From Nitrospira sp. (GTDB lineage: Bacteria; Nitrospirota; Nitrospiria; Nitrospirales; Nitrospiraceae): a DNA stretch of 64,000 nucleotides. The stretch lies in the NCBI GenBank assembly GCA_024998625.1, contig JACOEL010000006.1, forward strand, positions 147,252 through 211,251, given 5' to 3'. The position numbers and the translations under genes are program-made. The notes under the pieces are model-generated. The model was not told the origin of the DNA. It saw nothing but the letters and a program-made list of their open reading frames with translations, and did no database searches. Shown here piece after piece: positions 63,892-64,000 of the stretch. Each line of letters begins with the position of its first letter. Positions within the stretch are counted from its first letter, which is position 1.

Positions 63892-64000
63892 AACGGCGCA
63901 GGTTCCATTCATCGGGAGAGAAGCCGTGAAGACATCGCACGGGCAGACTAGAACCTATCTCAAAATTGCTTGAGTAGCATGGTGATGGAGGCGAGCTGCA
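63892..64000. other. Window tail
   Basis: 109 bp after the ligase gene. No gene seen. The sequence AACCTATCTCAAAATTGCTTGAGTAG near 63953 looks like the edge of a mobile or repeat element but cannot be placed without more sequence. Confidence 0.25.

Overview
The window looks like a chromosomal segment of a high-GC Gram-negative bacterium, most likely a Nitrospira-type member of the Nitrospirota. This is inferred from gene content and style only: secreted cytochrome c and many secreted cupredoxin-like proteins, lipoproteins and an outer-membrane barrel, a very large BadF/HgdB-type activase, several NarL-type regulators, and duplicated Hsp20, universal-stress and phosphoribosyltransferase genes. 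No rRNA, tRNA or CRISPR array was recognised.

Layout. (1) 1-4.85 kb, minus strand: a stress/redox block with a glutaredoxin-membrane fusion (cut by the window edge), a c-type cytochrome, a tandem UspA protein, an NTF2-like secreted protein, a BCAM0308-type zinc-ribbon protein, a phosphoribosyltransferase, a 49-residue membrane protein and Hsp20. (2) 5.4-11.5 kb, minus strand: an operon-like run of acetyl-CoA synthetase, 2-oxoacid dehydrogenase E1alpha, E1beta and E2, acyl carrier protein and a nucleotidyltransferase; no E3 is present. A 187-bp palindromic element sits just upstream. (3) 11.7-18 kb: cyclic 2,3-diphosphoglycerate synthetase-like GTPase, small zinc ribbon, trypsin-like protease, PolX and malic enzyme. 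(4) 18.1-20.8 kb: an accessory patch with a glyoxalase-like gene followed by an attC-like site, and a VapBC pair inside a transposon-like unit with 16-bp inverted ends and a 6-bp target duplication. (5) 20.8-23.6 kb: UspA, adenosine-specific kinase, stand-alone LigD phosphoesterase and a PAS-LuxR regulator. (6) 23.9-27.7 kb: seven small exported proteins, four of them cupredoxin-like and three from one helical family, in one direction. This is the best candidate here for an undescribed system.

(7) 28-36.4 kb, minus strand: outer-membrane barrel, MlaC-like protein, 1417-residue activase, second Hsp20, DUF2934 protein and a sugar-phosphate nucleotidyltransferase. (8) 36.6-44.6 kb: CheB-CheR-PAS protein, a PAS histidine kinase with a single-base frameshift, its NarL-type regulator, small zinc-ribbon or winged-helix proteins and a second regulator with a degenerate receiver. 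(9) 44.6-56.8 kb: lipoproteins, BON protein, diaminopimelate dehydrogenase-like protein, a second phosphoribosyltransferase, PEBP, a second DUF2934/nucleotidyltransferase pair, CapA, archease with an N-terminally truncated RtcB, an M28 peptidase, an alpha/beta hydrolase and a DUF2459 lipoprotein. (10) 56.8-61.1 kb: an accessory island of BrnT/BrnA, a GH15-like protein with a membrane protein, and a decayed FRG/HEPN gene, each preceded by a copy of one long repeat and the last followed by a second attC-like site. (11) 61.1-64 kb: a frameshifted acyltransferase-like gene diverging from a long-chain acyl-CoA ligase.

Taken together, the window is a stress and accessory region with paired paralogues about 14-45 kb apart, broken by at least three patches that carry the marks of transfer.
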